Position numbers and translations under genes: made by a program. A model generated the notes under the pieces. It ran no database searches. It was not told where the DNA came from and saw only the letters and a program-made list of their open reading frames with translations. From NCBI RefSeq assembly GCF_003628755.1, contig NZ_CP029256.1, positions 2,561,585 through 2,625,584 on the forward strand: a stretch of DNA of 64,000 nt, read 5' to 3'. Shown here one piece after another: positions 8,881 to 17,698 of the stretch (positions are counted from its first letter, which is position 1; each line of letters begins with the position of its first letter). This DNA comes from Christensenella minuta. Its GTDB lineage: Bacteria > Bacillota > Clostridia > Christensenellales > Christensenellaceae.

Positions 8881-8941
8881 ATGCGGATTGTAGAGCTTTT
8901 TTTCATTCTTCAATATTTCTAATATTAGCGGGATGAATCAA

Positions 8942-8970
8942 CTGACAGGATTTGCTTTACATGATATAAT
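8942..8970 (+). promoter_or_regulatory. promoter of the methyltransferase operon
   Basis: CTGACA (8942-8947), 17-bp spacer, TGA-extended TATAAT (8965-8970). Close to ideal; transcription would begin about 25 bp before the start codon. Confidence 0.85.
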
Positions 8971-9003
8971 CAAATAGTAAATTGATATGACTAGGTGAAG
9001 AAT

Positions 9004-10134
9004 GTGGCAAATAGAAAATATAAACTCATTGATTTATTTTGTGGTGCCGGAGGCCTTTCGTTAGGTTTTAGTAATATTTTTGGACATCATTTTGAATCGG
9101 TATGGGCAAATGATATGAATCAATATGCGGCAGATACCTATAATGAAAATTATGGAAATAATTGTGTTGTCGGCGACATAGTAGACTTGTTGGCAGATCC
9201 ACATATAGAAATTCCAAATGCCGATATTGTTATTGGCGGGCCACCATGTCAAGGATTTAGTCTGTTAAATAAAAAAAGAGACGGAGACAAAAGAAGAAGC
9301 CTTTGGCGACCATTTATGGAAGTAGTGGAACGTTCGGGAGCGGAAGTGTTCGTAATGGAAAATGTCCCACAATTACTCAACTCAGAAGAACTTGAAGAAA
9401 TTGAGCAGTATGCTACACGTTTAGGATTTTTTCCATTAGCGAAAGCTAAATTGTGTGCGGCTGATTATGGTGTGCCACAAATCAGATATAGGGCATTTAT
9501 AATTGGTTGTCGGTCTACAGACCCAAATAGTAATTTCCCTCCATTAAAAACGCACTATAATCCTTCCGATTTGAACTCTACAAAAGGGCTTAATTTGCAG
9601 GAAGGATATGTCAAAAATCCACAACCGTGGACAACGGTGAGGGATGCTATTGGAGATTTGCCGGAGCCACGGGGAACCGAGATTAGGAAGGACATAGATC
9701 CACCTCTTAATTTGCATTTTGGACGTAATCCTACAAAAATTAGTATGAAACGTTATAAGTCAATCCCTGATGAAGGGATGAATCGATTCGATTTGCAACG
9801 GATTGCCCCGGATATAACCCCAAAATGTTGGAAAAACAAAAAATCCGGCGGGACGGATTTATTTGGACGACTATGGTGGGATCGACCATCTGTGACTATA
9901 CGCACCGAATTTTTCAAACCGGAAAAAGGACGTTATTTACATCCGGTGGAACATCGTCCTATTACGCATCGTGAAGCTGCTAGAATACAATCTTTTCCGG
10001 ATTCCTTTCGCTTTGTAGGAAGCAAAATAGAAATTGCCAAACAAATTGGTAATGCTGTCCCGCCGTTATTGGGTGCAAAAGTTGCCGAGTGTGTAGAAAA
10101 ACTTTTGAGGACTAAATCGAATAAGAATGACTGA
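9004..10134 (+). CDS. C5-cytosine DNA methyltransferase
   Basis: A 376-residue DNA (cytosine-5) methyltransferase with all main motifs in order: I (DLFCGAGGLSLGF), IV (IGGPPCQGFS, catalytic Cys82), VI (MENVP), VIII (QIRYRAFIIG), a target-recognition region at about 200-300, IX (RPSVTIRTEF) and X (QIGNAVPP). It transfers a methyl group from SAM to cytosine in a specific site that cannot be predicted here. GTG at 9004 is preferred because AGGTG lies 6 nt upstream; GTG at 8995 is the alternative. It overlaps the Vsr-HNH gene by 8 nt. Its A+T-rich composition suggests acquisition with that gene. Confidence 0.95.
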   Translation: MANRKYKLIDLFCGAGGLSLGFSNIFGHHFESVWANDMNQYAADTYNENYGNNCVVGDIVDLLADPHIEIPNADIVIGGPPCQGFSLLNKKRDGDKRRSLWRPFMEVVERSGAEVFVMENVPQLLNSEELEEIEQYATRLGFFPLAKAKLCAADYGVPQIRYRAFIIGCRSTDPNSNFPPLKTHYNPSDLNSTKGLNLQEGYVKNPQPWTTVRDAIGDLPEPRGTEIRKDIDPPLNLHFGRNPTKISMKRYKSIPDEGMNRFDLQRIAPDITPKCWKNKKSGGTDLFGRLWWDRPSVTIRTEFFKPEKGRYLHPVEHRPITHREAARIQSFPDSFRFVGSKIEIAKQIGNAVPPLLGAKVAECVEKLLRTKSNKND

Positions 10135-11515
10135 CGTATTTGATCCCATAAAAAGAAGCCAAATAATGGCGCATGTGAGAACAAAAAATACGGCGCCGGA
10201 AGTCAAATTAAGAAGTATCTTACACAGGAACGGCTTCAGATTCCGTTTGAACCGCAAAGATCTTCCCGGTAAACCCGATATTGTATTGCCAAAATATAAA
10301 GCGGTTATATTCGTTCATGGATGCTTCTGGCATGGACACGCTTGTCCACGTGGACAAAGGCCACAAACAAATATGGAGTTTTGGAACAAAAAAATCAATA
10401 AAAATATAGAACGTGACAAATCGGATATAATCAGGCTTAGAGAGCTTGGATGGCGAGCATTAGTAATTTGGGAATGTGAACTTAAAAAACAAAATCAAAA
10501 TGCTTTAGTGCTACGCTTAAAAAATTTTTTAGCTGGAAAAAATAATGAGAAAGAGAGTGATGATATGGCCCGTCGTTCCCGACCAAACGATATTCCCGAA
10601 AAACTCCGTCAATCACTAATAGAGCTACTGACAAATTTTTCAGAGGAATTAAAAAAATCCAATTTGCGATCTAAGGTCGTCGCATTGGTACCTGCATTTC
10701 ATACCTTGCGAGATTTAGGCAGCTCACTCATTCCTAAGAGTCAAGCTATCTCCGCTCGTGATCGTATTATTTCTTATCTCAAGCAATATCCGAGAACGGT
10801 AATTGATGGGGATGAGTTAATGGTCGTTTCGGGGATCAATGAATGGGCTAGAAGGGTCAGAGAATTGCGAGTGCAATTTGGGTGGTGGATATATTCCGGG
10901 GTGACATTTAATCAGATGGCTCAAAACTCAGATGATGTAGCTTCATTTAAAGAGATGGGGGTCGATCCTTCTAAAGTCAGGCCGGATCAATATGTACTTA
11001 TGCGTACTGAACAAGATAGAGATGCAGCACATCGCTGGAATGTGCTTAATGAAATACGCAAAAAGAAAATTGCAGTTAAAGATAAAATTATTGAATACTT
11101 GAGGAAAAATGTTGGTGTTCAGGTTACGGGTGAAGAATTGAATTATTTGGCTGGTGATACAAAAGAATGGGCTCGACGTATTAGAGAATTACGTACGGAA
11201 GAGGGTTGGCCAATAGTTACTAAAAATACCGGGAGATCGGATTTGCCGGTCGGGGTTTACCTTTTGGAGGAAGATCGTCAGGCATATGAGCATGATAGAA
11301 AAATTCCAGATCCTGTACGAGTGGCAGTATTGGAACGTGATCATTTCAAATGCGTGGAATGTGGTTGGGATAGAACTATGATCTCAAGGGAAGACCCACG
11401 GAAAATGCTTGAACTTCATCATAAGCAGTATCATAAAAATGGTGGGGATAATACTAAAGAAAATCTTATTACACTGTGCAATGTATGTCATGACGACGTG
11501 CATCGACATAGTTGA
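10127..11515 (+). CDS. Vsr mismatch endonuclease fused to a C-terminal HNH nuclease
   Basis: A 462-residue two-part protein. Residues 1-140 are a full Vsr very-short-patch-repair endonuclease: RSQIMAHVRTKNTAPE, catalytic Asp51 in GKPDIVLP, and His64 and His69 in FVHGCFWHGHACPR, at the same numbers as in E. coli Vsr. Residues 209-255 and 317-363 are two copies of a winged-helix-like unit (EWARRVRELR / EWARRIRELR). Residues 407-460 are an HNH nuclease (CVEC, LELHHKQYH, N446, CNVCHDDVH). Vsr nicks T:G mismatches left by deamination of 5-methylcytosine; the HNH part is probably the restriction enzyme paired with the methyltransferase. An ATG at 10565 (Met147), exactly at the junction, could also give a separate HNH protein. 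Confidence 0.88.
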   Translation: MTDVFDPIKRSQIMAHVRTKNTAPEVKLRSILHRNGFRFRLNRKDLPGKPDIVLPKYKAVIFVHGCFWHGHACPRGQRPQTNMEFWNKKINKNIERDKSDIIRLRELGWRALVIWECELKKQNQNALVLRLKNFLAGKNNEKESDDMARRSRPNDIPEKLRQSLIELLTNFSEELKKSNLRSKVVALVPAFHTLRDLGSSLIPKSQAISARDRIISYLKQYPRTVIDGDELMVVSGINEWARRVRELRVQFGWWIYSGVTFNQMAQNSDDVASFKEMGVDPSKVRPDQYVLMRTEQDRDAAHRWNVLNEIRKKKIAVKDKIIEYLRKNVGVQVTGEELNYLAGDTKEWARRIRELRTEEGWPIVTKNTGRSDLPVGVYLLEEDRQAYEHDRKIPDPVRVAVLERDHFKCVECGWDRTMISREDPRKMLELHHKQYHKNGGDNTKENLITLCNVCHDDVHRHS

Positions 11516-11600
11516 TTTAGTAAAATGCTACTATCAACCACCAAAAACCTTTACTTAATCACGTTTCTTTGCATAGTTCGGTTAGGAACCCCCATGCCAC

Positions 11601-11750
11601 GTCGTAGCAAACTACGCTGCACTTTAAAAGCCTTGCTTTTAGCGAGGATTTTGCGTATACCCCGTTGCTGCTCCTTTTCCCCGCGCGATCTGCTCTGCTG
11701 GGCTCGCAGGGCCCCGTTTTTTGCCTGCATCTATTTTGTATGAACGACAC
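11601..11750 (+). repeat. 150-bp diverged repeat, right copy (S2)
   Basis: Partner of S1 (8691-8840), in the same orientation but on the inner side of R2. Its hairpin is degraded (GCCTTGCT against AGCGAGGA), so it is probably a poor terminator. The 85 bp between the HNH stop and S2 show nothing else. Confidence 0.75.
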
Positions 11751-11872
11751 AAAAAGAAGCTTGCGCCGAAGGTGCAGGCTCTTTTTTGATAAAATGGGAA
11801 GGATTCGAACCGAGGGAGGTTCAACAGAGCGGGAGCCATCGGCGAAGCGCGATGTATCCTCTCTGCTCCGCC
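11750..11872 (+). repeat. 123-bp perfect direct repeat, right copy (R2)
   Basis: Identical by eye to R1 (8566-8688), including the tRNA-Ser 3'-end fragment at 11856-11872. Short open frames inside both repeat copies are an effect of the duplication and are not called as genes. Confidence 0.9.
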
Positions 11873-11900
11873 GCGCCGCGGCAAGCTCCGCGGTTTCAAG

Positions 11901-11924
11901 GCCCTCGCTTTGCGAGGGCTTTTT
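11901..11924 (+). terminator. terminator after R2
   Basis: Perfect 8-bp stem (11901-11908 with 11912-11919), 3-nt loop, then five Ts. It stops plus-strand transcription from the island before the convergent kinase gene. Confidence 0.85.
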
Positions 11925-11942
11925 CGTGCTCCGGTAAAAACT

Positions 11943-13124
11943 TCATTCGCGGTCCCCGTTCCGCTGAAGCAGCCCCCGGGCCGCATCCATGCGGAAATAT
12001 TGCCCCGTATATGCAAGGGGCGTTTTTTTCCATTCTTTGCGGCTTCTTGAAATGATCTTCTCCAGCGGCCCGATCCCGCCGGTCGCGGAATAGGCCGTAA
12101 CGCACGCAGCTCCGGTCGCGCAGGCGATGTCTACGGAATCAGCCAGCGAATATCCGCGTATGAGCGCCGCAAGGAAACCTCCGATGCTGGTATCCCCGGC
12201 CCCTGTCGCGGACCTCACGTGGTCAATGCGGTAAATGCTGGTGAAAATCTCCCTGCCAGCCCATTGCCCGGGTTCCGCGGGCATGCCCCGTCCCATACCG
12301 GCAAGGGCCTCGGCGCCCTGCGTGGCGGCGTAATATCCCCGGGTCCCGCATTTGATAACGACGATCTTCGCGCCCATATCCAAGAGCTTTTTCCCGAGGC
12401 GGGGCAGGTAGTCGATATCGAGATTTTTCAAAATATCTCCATCCATTGCCTTCAGGCGGCAAAATTCATCATGGTCGAACATAAACAGCGCCTCTTCGAT
12501 GCTGGGCATAAAAATGTCAGTAAAGGGCAGGACGTTGCCAAAAAGCCCCTCCCAGTCGGCATTGATGCCGTTTGCATCCTCATCCGGGTAAGAGGTGTCA
12601 ATGGAGGTCGTGACCCCAAGCTCCTTTCCTTTCCGCAGGATATTCCGCAGCTCGGCCCCCTTGTTTTGCGCAAGCTTTTTCATACAGGTCGGGTAGCCGA
12701 TGTGCAGGATTTTAGCCTGCCGCACCAGATCGAAATCGATATCATCCGCCCCAAAAGTGTGGTTTGCCGCCGGATTGTGCAGGAACATGCGGTCAAATCC
12801 GGGCGGCGCGAGCACAACGCTGTAGGAAGTAAGTTCGCCCCGGCCGGCGGAGAGATATTGCGCCTGCCCAACCTGTTCCTCCAACAACCTTTTGACAACG
12901 TCCCCCGGGATGTCGTCCCCGATCCTGCCTATCAGCGCGGTCCTGATGCCGAGCTTCGTGAGGGCGATGCCGGTGTTTGCCACGCTTCCCCCGGTCGAAA
13001 GAACCAGCTCATCCGTTTCGAGCAGCTTCCCGGGCTGGAACACCTTGTCGGCCCGGGCGAATTTAGAAGGTAAAACGGGGGTGATATCGAGGCAGATATG
13101 ACCCGCGCATATAATATCGCACAT
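11943..13124 (-). CDS. PfkB-family carbohydrate kinase
   Basis: A 393-residue ribokinase/PfkB-fold kinase. The N-terminal substrate motif GGSVANTGIALTKLG and the C-terminal ATP and anion-hole motif ATGAGDTSIGGFL are both intact. Members phosphorylate sugars, nucleosides or sugar phosphates with ATP. It is longer than the usual 300-330 residues, with an insertion around residues 245-290 before the catalytic motif. GGAGG lies 9 nt before the ATG. It is the last gene of the glycyl radical operon, 3 bp after the dehydrogenase, and so probably phosphorylates the substrate or a product of that pathway. The specific sugar is not evident. Confidence 0.9.
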   Translation of the reverse strand: MCDIICAGHICLDITPVLPSKFARADKVFQPGKLLETDELVLSTGGSVANTGIALTKLGIRTALIGRIGDDIPGDVVKRLLEEQVGQAQYLSAGRGELTSYSVVLAPPGFDRMFLHNPAANHTFGADDIDFDLVRQAKILHIGYPTCMKKLAQNKGAELRNILRKGKELGVTTSIDTSYPDEDANGINADWEGLFGNVLPFTDIFMPSIEEALFMFDHDEFCRLKAMDGDILKNLDIDYLPRLGKKLLDMGAKIVVIKCGTRGYYAATQGAEALAGMGRGMPAEPGQWAGREIFTSIYRIDHVRSATGAGDTSIGGFLAALIRGYSLADSVDIACATGAACVTAYSATGGIGPLEKIISRSRKEWKKTPLAYTGQYFRMDAARGLLQRNGDRE

Positions 13125-13127
13125 CGT

Positions 13128-14381
13128 TCAGTCCTCCAGGATCGGTTTGGCATGTTCTAAAAGATATTCCTCCGCCTCCCTGCACCACAGCATGTTGCTT
13201 TGAGCGCAGATATCCCGCAGGTCCGCAAAAAACGGATCGGACTTGCCTTTTTCGGCGAACTCGTCGATCGCCGTGAGCGGCAGGTCGGCGTTGCAGTAGA
13301 TCAGCTTTTTTGCACCGGGAATGCGGGGGAGGCTTTTCGTAGTCTCCGCGGCGCAATTGAGCCCGCCAATGTGGGAGATCAAAACGGATACGTCGATCTC
13401 TCCGGCCTCGATCAGCCGCAAAGCCTCCCGCATATCGTCGATATCCCCGCCGGATGTGCCGATGATATGCTTATAGTTGTAATGAACGTCGTAAAAATTG
13501 ATGGATGCGTAAAAATCCTTCCGGGTCGGGCCCGCGAAGAAATTGATGCAGGTATCAATCCCCGAAAGGGAGTCGGCCTGCTCGATCACGCCGGGGACCG
13601 GGGCCATGACCAGGATATCGTCGAATTGGTTCCGGCCCGCGCCCAGAAAGCCCGGAAGGTCCCCGATCCCGTTCGTATTCAGTATTTCAAGTTTCACTCC
13701 GTTTTTGCCCTTTAACAGGGCCTGGGCCCGGGCGACGCGCTTTTCGTCGATGTCCGTTAAAACGATCCGCGCAGGTCGGTTATCCAAAGCCATGGCGGCT
13801 TCCGCCGCACCGAGGCCCATCGGTCCGCATCCGGCAAGAATCGCCATGCTCCCTCCGGGACGGAGGCCCATCATGTGGTCCTTGTTGTTGGGCGCAAGGT
13901 GAAAAGAAGAACGCAGCGCCGAAATCAGGCAGGAAATCGGCTCCGCCATGGATGCCTTGAAGTAAGCGTCCCCGTCAAACGGCAAGAGATACCCGCCGTC
14001 GATCACCTCGGAAGGGACGATGATGTTGGTCGCGTTGCCGCCGTAGGTCGTATAGCAATATCCGGGCGATTTGATCTCATCGCCGAAAAACATTTTTGCC
14101 TGCACCGCAAATATGTCCCCGGGCTTGTAATCCTTTTTTACCTTGCACCCCACCCGCAGGATGCGCGCGCACAGCTCGTGCCCCATAATGATAGGATTCC
14201 TGCCAATATCGTCCGGGATGCACCGGTGGCCGCTGCCTTGGAGCATCGCCTTGTAGCTGGACATACATAAACTGTCCGTCATGACCTGCGCGAGTATTTC
14301 ATCGTCCTGGATATCCCTGAGCTCAAATTCTTCAAAACGCAAATCTTCTTTTCCGTATAACCGGACTGCTTTTATCTTCAT
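13128..14381 (-). CDS. zinc-type MDR dehydrogenase, sorbose-1-phosphate reductase-like
   Basis: A 417-residue medium-chain dehydrogenase. It has the GroES-like half with the metal-site GHELC and a Rossmann half (about residues 175-230) with AGCGPMGLGAAEAAM and TDIDEKRV. The four-Cys structural zinc lobe of ordinary alcohol dehydrogenases is missing, and the chain is longer than the usual 340-350 residues. This fits the SorE-like L-sorbose-1-phosphate reductase group, which acts on phosphorylated ketoses and polyols; the likeness is from memory of the family, so specificity is tentative. AAAGGAG precedes the ATG. It lies between the glycyl radical enzyme (13 bp) and the kinase (3 bp). Confidence 0.85.
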   Translation of the reverse strand: MKIKAVRLYGKEDLRFEEFELRDIQDDEILAQVMTDSLCMSSYKAMLQGSGHRCIPDDIGRNPIIMGHELCARILRVGCKVKKDYKPGDIFAVQAKMFFGDEIKSPGYCYTTYGGNATNIIVPSEVIDGGYLLPFDGDAYFKASMAEPISCLISALRSSFHLAPNNKDHMMGLRPGGSMAILAGCGPMGLGAAEAAMALDNRPARIVLTDIDEKRVARAQALLKGKNGVKLEILNTNGIGDLPGFLGAGRNQFDDILVMAPVPGVIEQADSLSGIDTCINFFAGPTRKDFYASINFYDVHYNYKHIIGTSGGDIDDMREALRLIEAGEIDVSVLISHIGGLNCAAETTKSLPRIPGAKKLIYCNADLPLTAIDEFAEKGKSDPFFADLRDICAQSNMLWCREAEEYLLEHAKPILED

Positions 14382-14394
14382 CCGTTACTCCTTT

Positions 14395-16788
14395 TCAAAA
14401 GCCATAGGCTGTGCGTGCAATGATCTCGTCCTGCAGGGACGCGTCGAGGTTCACGAAATATTCGCAGTAACCGCCGACCCTTACGATCAGATTTTGATAT
14501 TTCTCCGGCTCCAGTTTCGCCTGCCTGAGCGCCTGTGCGTCGACAAGGTAAGCCTGCAGCTGCGGGCCGCCGTCCATGATGTAGGCCTGCAAAAGCGCCT
14601 TCAGCGCACGGGTCCCGGCTTCGTTTTTGATAATTTCCGGGCTGATCTTCAGGTTCAGGGCATACCCGCCCGTAACCTCCCCGTGGTCAAGCTTGAGGAC
14701 GGAGTTGAGCAGGTTGGTCGGCCCGCTTGTGTCCTTCCCCTGAGACGGCCCCATGCTGTCGCTGAGCGGTTCGCCCCTCCGCCTGCCGTTCGCGGTCGCC
14801 CCGGTGATCTCCCCGTGGTAGATATGGAAAAAGTAACCGAACAGCGTGCTGACGTATTTATCCCTTGCATGCGGCGCGTTCAGCCGCAGGGCAGTACCGC
14901 ACATCTTAGAGAGGATGGCCCGGGCGACGGCGTCCACATCATCCTGGTCGTTGCCGTAATGGGGCGTCCTGTTTTCAAGGAACAGCCGTATTTCCTCGTT
15001 TCCGGCGAAGTTGCTTTGTAAAATTTCCGCCATCTGGCCGATGGAAAACCGTCCGTCCTCATACACATGCTTTTTGACGGAAGCCATTGCGTCCGCCGCG
15101 GTGCCCAGCCCGTAGGCGTAAAAGGACCAATGGGGCCCAAGCTCGCTGCCGCCCTGGAACATATCGCAGCCCTTCTCGAGGCAGCCGTCTATCATCAGCG
15201 AGGCCAGCGGGTCAAAGCAGCGGCCGGGGATCTGCGCGATTTTGCTGTCGGCCTCGGCCTTGTCCGCCAATACGGCCTTTTCCAGCACGCTGCAGTACTC
15301 CCGGAAAAAGGAATCATAACTGCTAAGCTCCGTTTCCCCGGCGCGGTATCCTGAGAACACGTCCTCGAACAGCATGGGGAAGGCGATGGGGTCGGTCACG
15401 CCCCAGTTCGGCTGTTTGCCGGGAATCATGATCTCCACACATCCCATATTGTAATAATCGTTGGCATATTGGTCGCCGTAACCGAGTTTTTTCAGGTTGG
15501 CGGTCCACACGGCGTCGTTTAGAAGCATAGGCTGCCCGCTGCCCGCCTTGATGGATTCGATCGCCATGTCGTAAAGCCAATCCGGGTTTTTGCTGCTAAA
15601 GCGCAGACCGATGTTGGGGTAAGGCAGCCGCATTTCACGCGTCACCTCGAGGCAGAGCGCCGTCAGGCCGTTTGCGGCGTCCGCGCCGTCCGGCGTGATG
15701 CCGCCCAGCGTCATGCTCTGCACGGTCCGCATTTTGGGCTCGTTGACCTTCAGCCAGAGGCAGCATAACAGTTCCTTTGCTTCGTTTTTGCTGATAACGC
15801 CGCTTGAAATATCGCGTTCGTAATATTCCCGCATATATTGGTCGAACCGTCCGAACGACAGGGCGGAGCTCCAACAAAAACTGGCCATGATGTGCAGCAG
15901 CCAGGTAAACTGGACGGCCTCGCGGAAGGAACGTGCCGGACGCAGCGTGATCGCCTCGCATATGTCCGCCATTTCCCCGAGCTCCCGCTTCCTGGAGGCG
16001 TCCTCGTGCCTGCTGCATTCCCGCAGCTTGGCAGCGTAACGTCCTATGAAACGGCTGGCGGCCTGCGCTACGGTTTTTGCGCAGAGGTAATATTCCCGCT
16101 GCTCCCCGCTGAGCGCTTCCCGGCGCAGCCGCCCGTCGATCGCGTCCAGCAACGGGCCGAGGCCCTGGCGGATGATACGGCCGTAATTCAGGCTGAGGTG
16201 GTTGGCGGCAAACCAAGGCAGGGAATCGATCTCCCGCCGGACGTCTTCGCCATAATCGATCTTGAACCCGCGTTCCAGCTCGCGGCCGATCTCATATTTC
16301 TCGATGTCTTCGTCCCGGAATTCCTCCTGCATATCCGCAATCAGCTTTTGCAGGTCCTCGAAGGTGATGCTGCCATCGTGGTAAACGCGGCCCATTAGCG
16401 TCCAGCGGCTTTTCTTGGTGGTAAATTCTTCCTCGAAGGTCTTGACCCGGCCCCTGTCTCCGCACGGCTGTTGTCCCGCCTGCTTTTTTGCCGACAGATA
16501 ATCGCTTACAATGCGGATGGCCTTGCCGCGCTGCTCCGGATAGGGAATGTCCTCCCCGGCGACGGGGCACAGGCCGGTCATACTTCCCGCAATGAGTTCG
16601 TAAGGCAATACGGCCAGCGGGGCATTGTCAAGGATGTATGCCTGCGCTTTGGCGCGCCGCATCTGGATGCTTTCGCCGCGGGTCCCGGCGAGGGAACAAA
16701 AAGCCAGCTCGTAAAAGAAGGTCTTCCTTACGCCCGCGTGGTTCAGCGCCTCAATGTTTTTTTTCATGGCTTCGATTCGTTCATTCAT
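14395..16788 (-). CDS. glycyl radical enzyme (dehydratase/lyase class)
   Basis: A 797-residue enzyme of the pyruvate formate-lyase-like superfamily. The thiyl site is MGCVEIM (Cys450, Glu452); the Cys-x-Glu pair is typical of the C-O, C-N and C-S eliminating branch (glycerol, propanediol, hydroxyproline, choline) and not of formate lyase itself. The C-terminal radical loop is VRVGGYCEYF with the radical at Gly773. Most eliminases read GCVEP; here Ile follows the Glu, which hints at an uncommon subgroup. The ATG at 16788 overlaps the activase stop by 8 nt, so translation is coupled; a longer in-frame reading would run into the activase gene. The substrate is unknown; a neighbouring kinase and sugar-phosphate-type reductase favour a polyol or sugar derivative. 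Confidence 0.95.
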   Translation of the reverse strand: MNERIEAMKKNIEALNHAGVRKTFFYELAFCSLAGTRGESIQMRRAKAQAYILDNAPLAVLPYELIAGSMTGLCPVAGEDIPYPEQRGKAIRIVSDYLSAKKQAGQQPCGDRGRVKTFEEEFTTKKSRWTLMGRVYHDGSITFEDLQKLIADMQEEFRDEDIEKYEIGRELERGFKIDYGEDVRREIDSLPWFAANHLSLNYGRIIRQGLGPLLDAIDGRLRREALSGEQREYYLCAKTVAQAASRFIGRYAAKLRECSRHEDASRKRELGEMADICEAITLRPARSFREAVQFTWLLHIMASFCWSSALSFGRFDQYMREYYERDISSGVISKNEAKELLCCLWLKVNEPKMRTVQSMTLGGITPDGADAANGLTALCLEVTREMRLPYPNIGLRFSSKNPDWLYDMAIESIKAGSGQPMLLNDAVWTANLKKLGYGDQYANDYYNMGCVEIMIPGKQPNWGVTDPIAFPMLFEDVFSGYRAGETELSSYDSFFREYCSVLEKAVLADKAEADSKIAQIPGRCFDPLASLMIDGCLEKGCDMFQGGSELGPHWSFYAYGLGTAADAMASVKKHVYEDGRFSIGQMAEILQSNFAGNEEIRLFLENRTPHYGNDQDDVDAVARAILSKMCGTALRLNAPHARDKYVSTLFGYFFHIYHGEITGATANGRRRGEPLSDSMGPSQGKDTSGPTNLLNSVLKLDHGEVTGGYALNLKISPEIIKNEAGTRALKALLQAYIMDGGPQLQAYLVDAQALRQAKLEPEKYQNLIVRVGGYCEYFVNLDASLQDEIIARTAYGF

Positions 16789-17698
16789 AAGCTCCGCTCC
16801 ATTCCTTTCCGCCGAACGCAAGGATCCTGTTTCTCCAGGAATCGACGGTCTCACGCTTTGGCGTTGAAAATTCGGGCATAACGGTATTGAGCCGCCGTGC
16901 CTTACTAAGGCCCATATTATGATAGGGCATGAGTTCAAATCCCAGTATGTTCTTATGGCCCGCCGTCAGGGCGGCGATCGCCCGGAAATGGGTGTCGTTG
17001 TCATTGAGCTGCGGGATGATGGGGCAGCGCAGCACAATTTTTGCCCCGGCCTCGTCAAGCTTCTGTATCGTTTCTCTTACGGGCCTGCCGGAGACTCCTG
17101 TGTGCCGCAGATGCAGCGCTTCGTCCGTCAGCTTGTAGTCCACAAGGAATAGGTCGGTATAGGGGATCAATCCGAAGTAGCCGGAAAAAGGAGCGCTTCC
17201 GTTCGTTTCTATGGCCACGCCGATCTTTTCCCGCGCCGCCAGCTTTGCGGTGGCAAGGGTAAACGGAAGCTGGCACATCGGCTCTCCGCCGGAAATGGTC
17301 AGCCCGCCGCCCGAGGCCTTGTAATAGCGCATATCCCGCAGGGTCTGGGCGACGATCCCGGCAGGGGTGGTTTCGGTCCCGGAAAGCACGAGGGCGCCGG
17401 ATATGCAGGCGGGGACGCAGCGTCCGCAGCCGACGCACAGGCTCCGGTCAAAAACATGTATCCCGTCCCGGACGAGATGGGCGTGCTGCGGGCAGGCCTC
17501 CGCGCATGCGCCGCACAGGCTGCATTTCGCTTCCTGAAACATAATCTCCCGTCCCCCGTGCAGGCTTTCCGGGTTGTGGCACCATGTACAGCTCATGTTG
17601 CAGCCCTTGAGGAAAACGGTTGTGCGGATACCGGGTCCGTCGTCGACGGAAAACCGCTGGATACCGAAAATCATTCCATGCAAATTTTCGTTGTTCAA
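16781..17698 (-). CDS. glycyl radical enzyme activase (radical SAM)
   Basis: A 305-residue activating enzyme that installs the glycyl radical on its partner. The radical SAM cluster motif is CNMSCTWC. Two ferredoxin-type [4Fe-4S] motifs follow (CSLCGACAEACP and CVGCGRCVPAC, about residues 58-95), as in activases of dehydratase-type enzymes but not of PFL. SAM-binding SGGEPM is present. The start is TTG at 17698, overlapping the DeoR stop codon; GAGGTGAT inside the end of the DeoR gene is well placed for this TTG and not for the later ATG. It lies directly upstream of its partner. Confidence 0.95.
   Translation of the reverse strand: MNNENLHGMIFGIQRFSVDDGPGIRTTVFLKGCNMSCTWCHNPESLHGGREIMFQEAKCSLCGACAEACPQHAHLVRDGIHVFDRSLCVGCGRCVPACISGALVLSGTETTPAGIVAQTLRDMRYYKASGGGLTISGGEPMCQLPFTLATAKLAAREKIGVAIETNGSAPFSGYFGLIPYTDLFLVDYKLTDEALHLRHTGVSGRPVRETIQKLDEAGAKIVLRCPIIPQLNDNDTHFRAIAALTAGHKNILGFELMPYHNMGLSKARRLNTVMPEFSTPKRETVDSWRNRILAFGGKEWSGAYE

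Larger units (their letters stand above)
8566..11872. mobile_element. repeat-bounded DNA modification/restriction island at tRNA-Ser
   Basis: About 3.3 kb in the order R1-S1-methyltransferase-Vsr/HNH-S2-R2. The outer 123-bp repeats are perfect and contain a tRNA-Ser 3'-end copy, the classic look of att sites. The two genes are far more A+T-rich than their neighbours, which marks recent transfer. No integrase, transposase or excisionase is present, so either it is a relic, it is mobilised in trans, or the repeats allow exchange by homologous recombination. Confidence 0.6.

Noticed and set aside
13200-13715. Plus-strand frames across the glycyl radical operon (also 12219-13073, 15838-16398)
   Set aside because: All are antisense to well-supported enzymes and show no domains.
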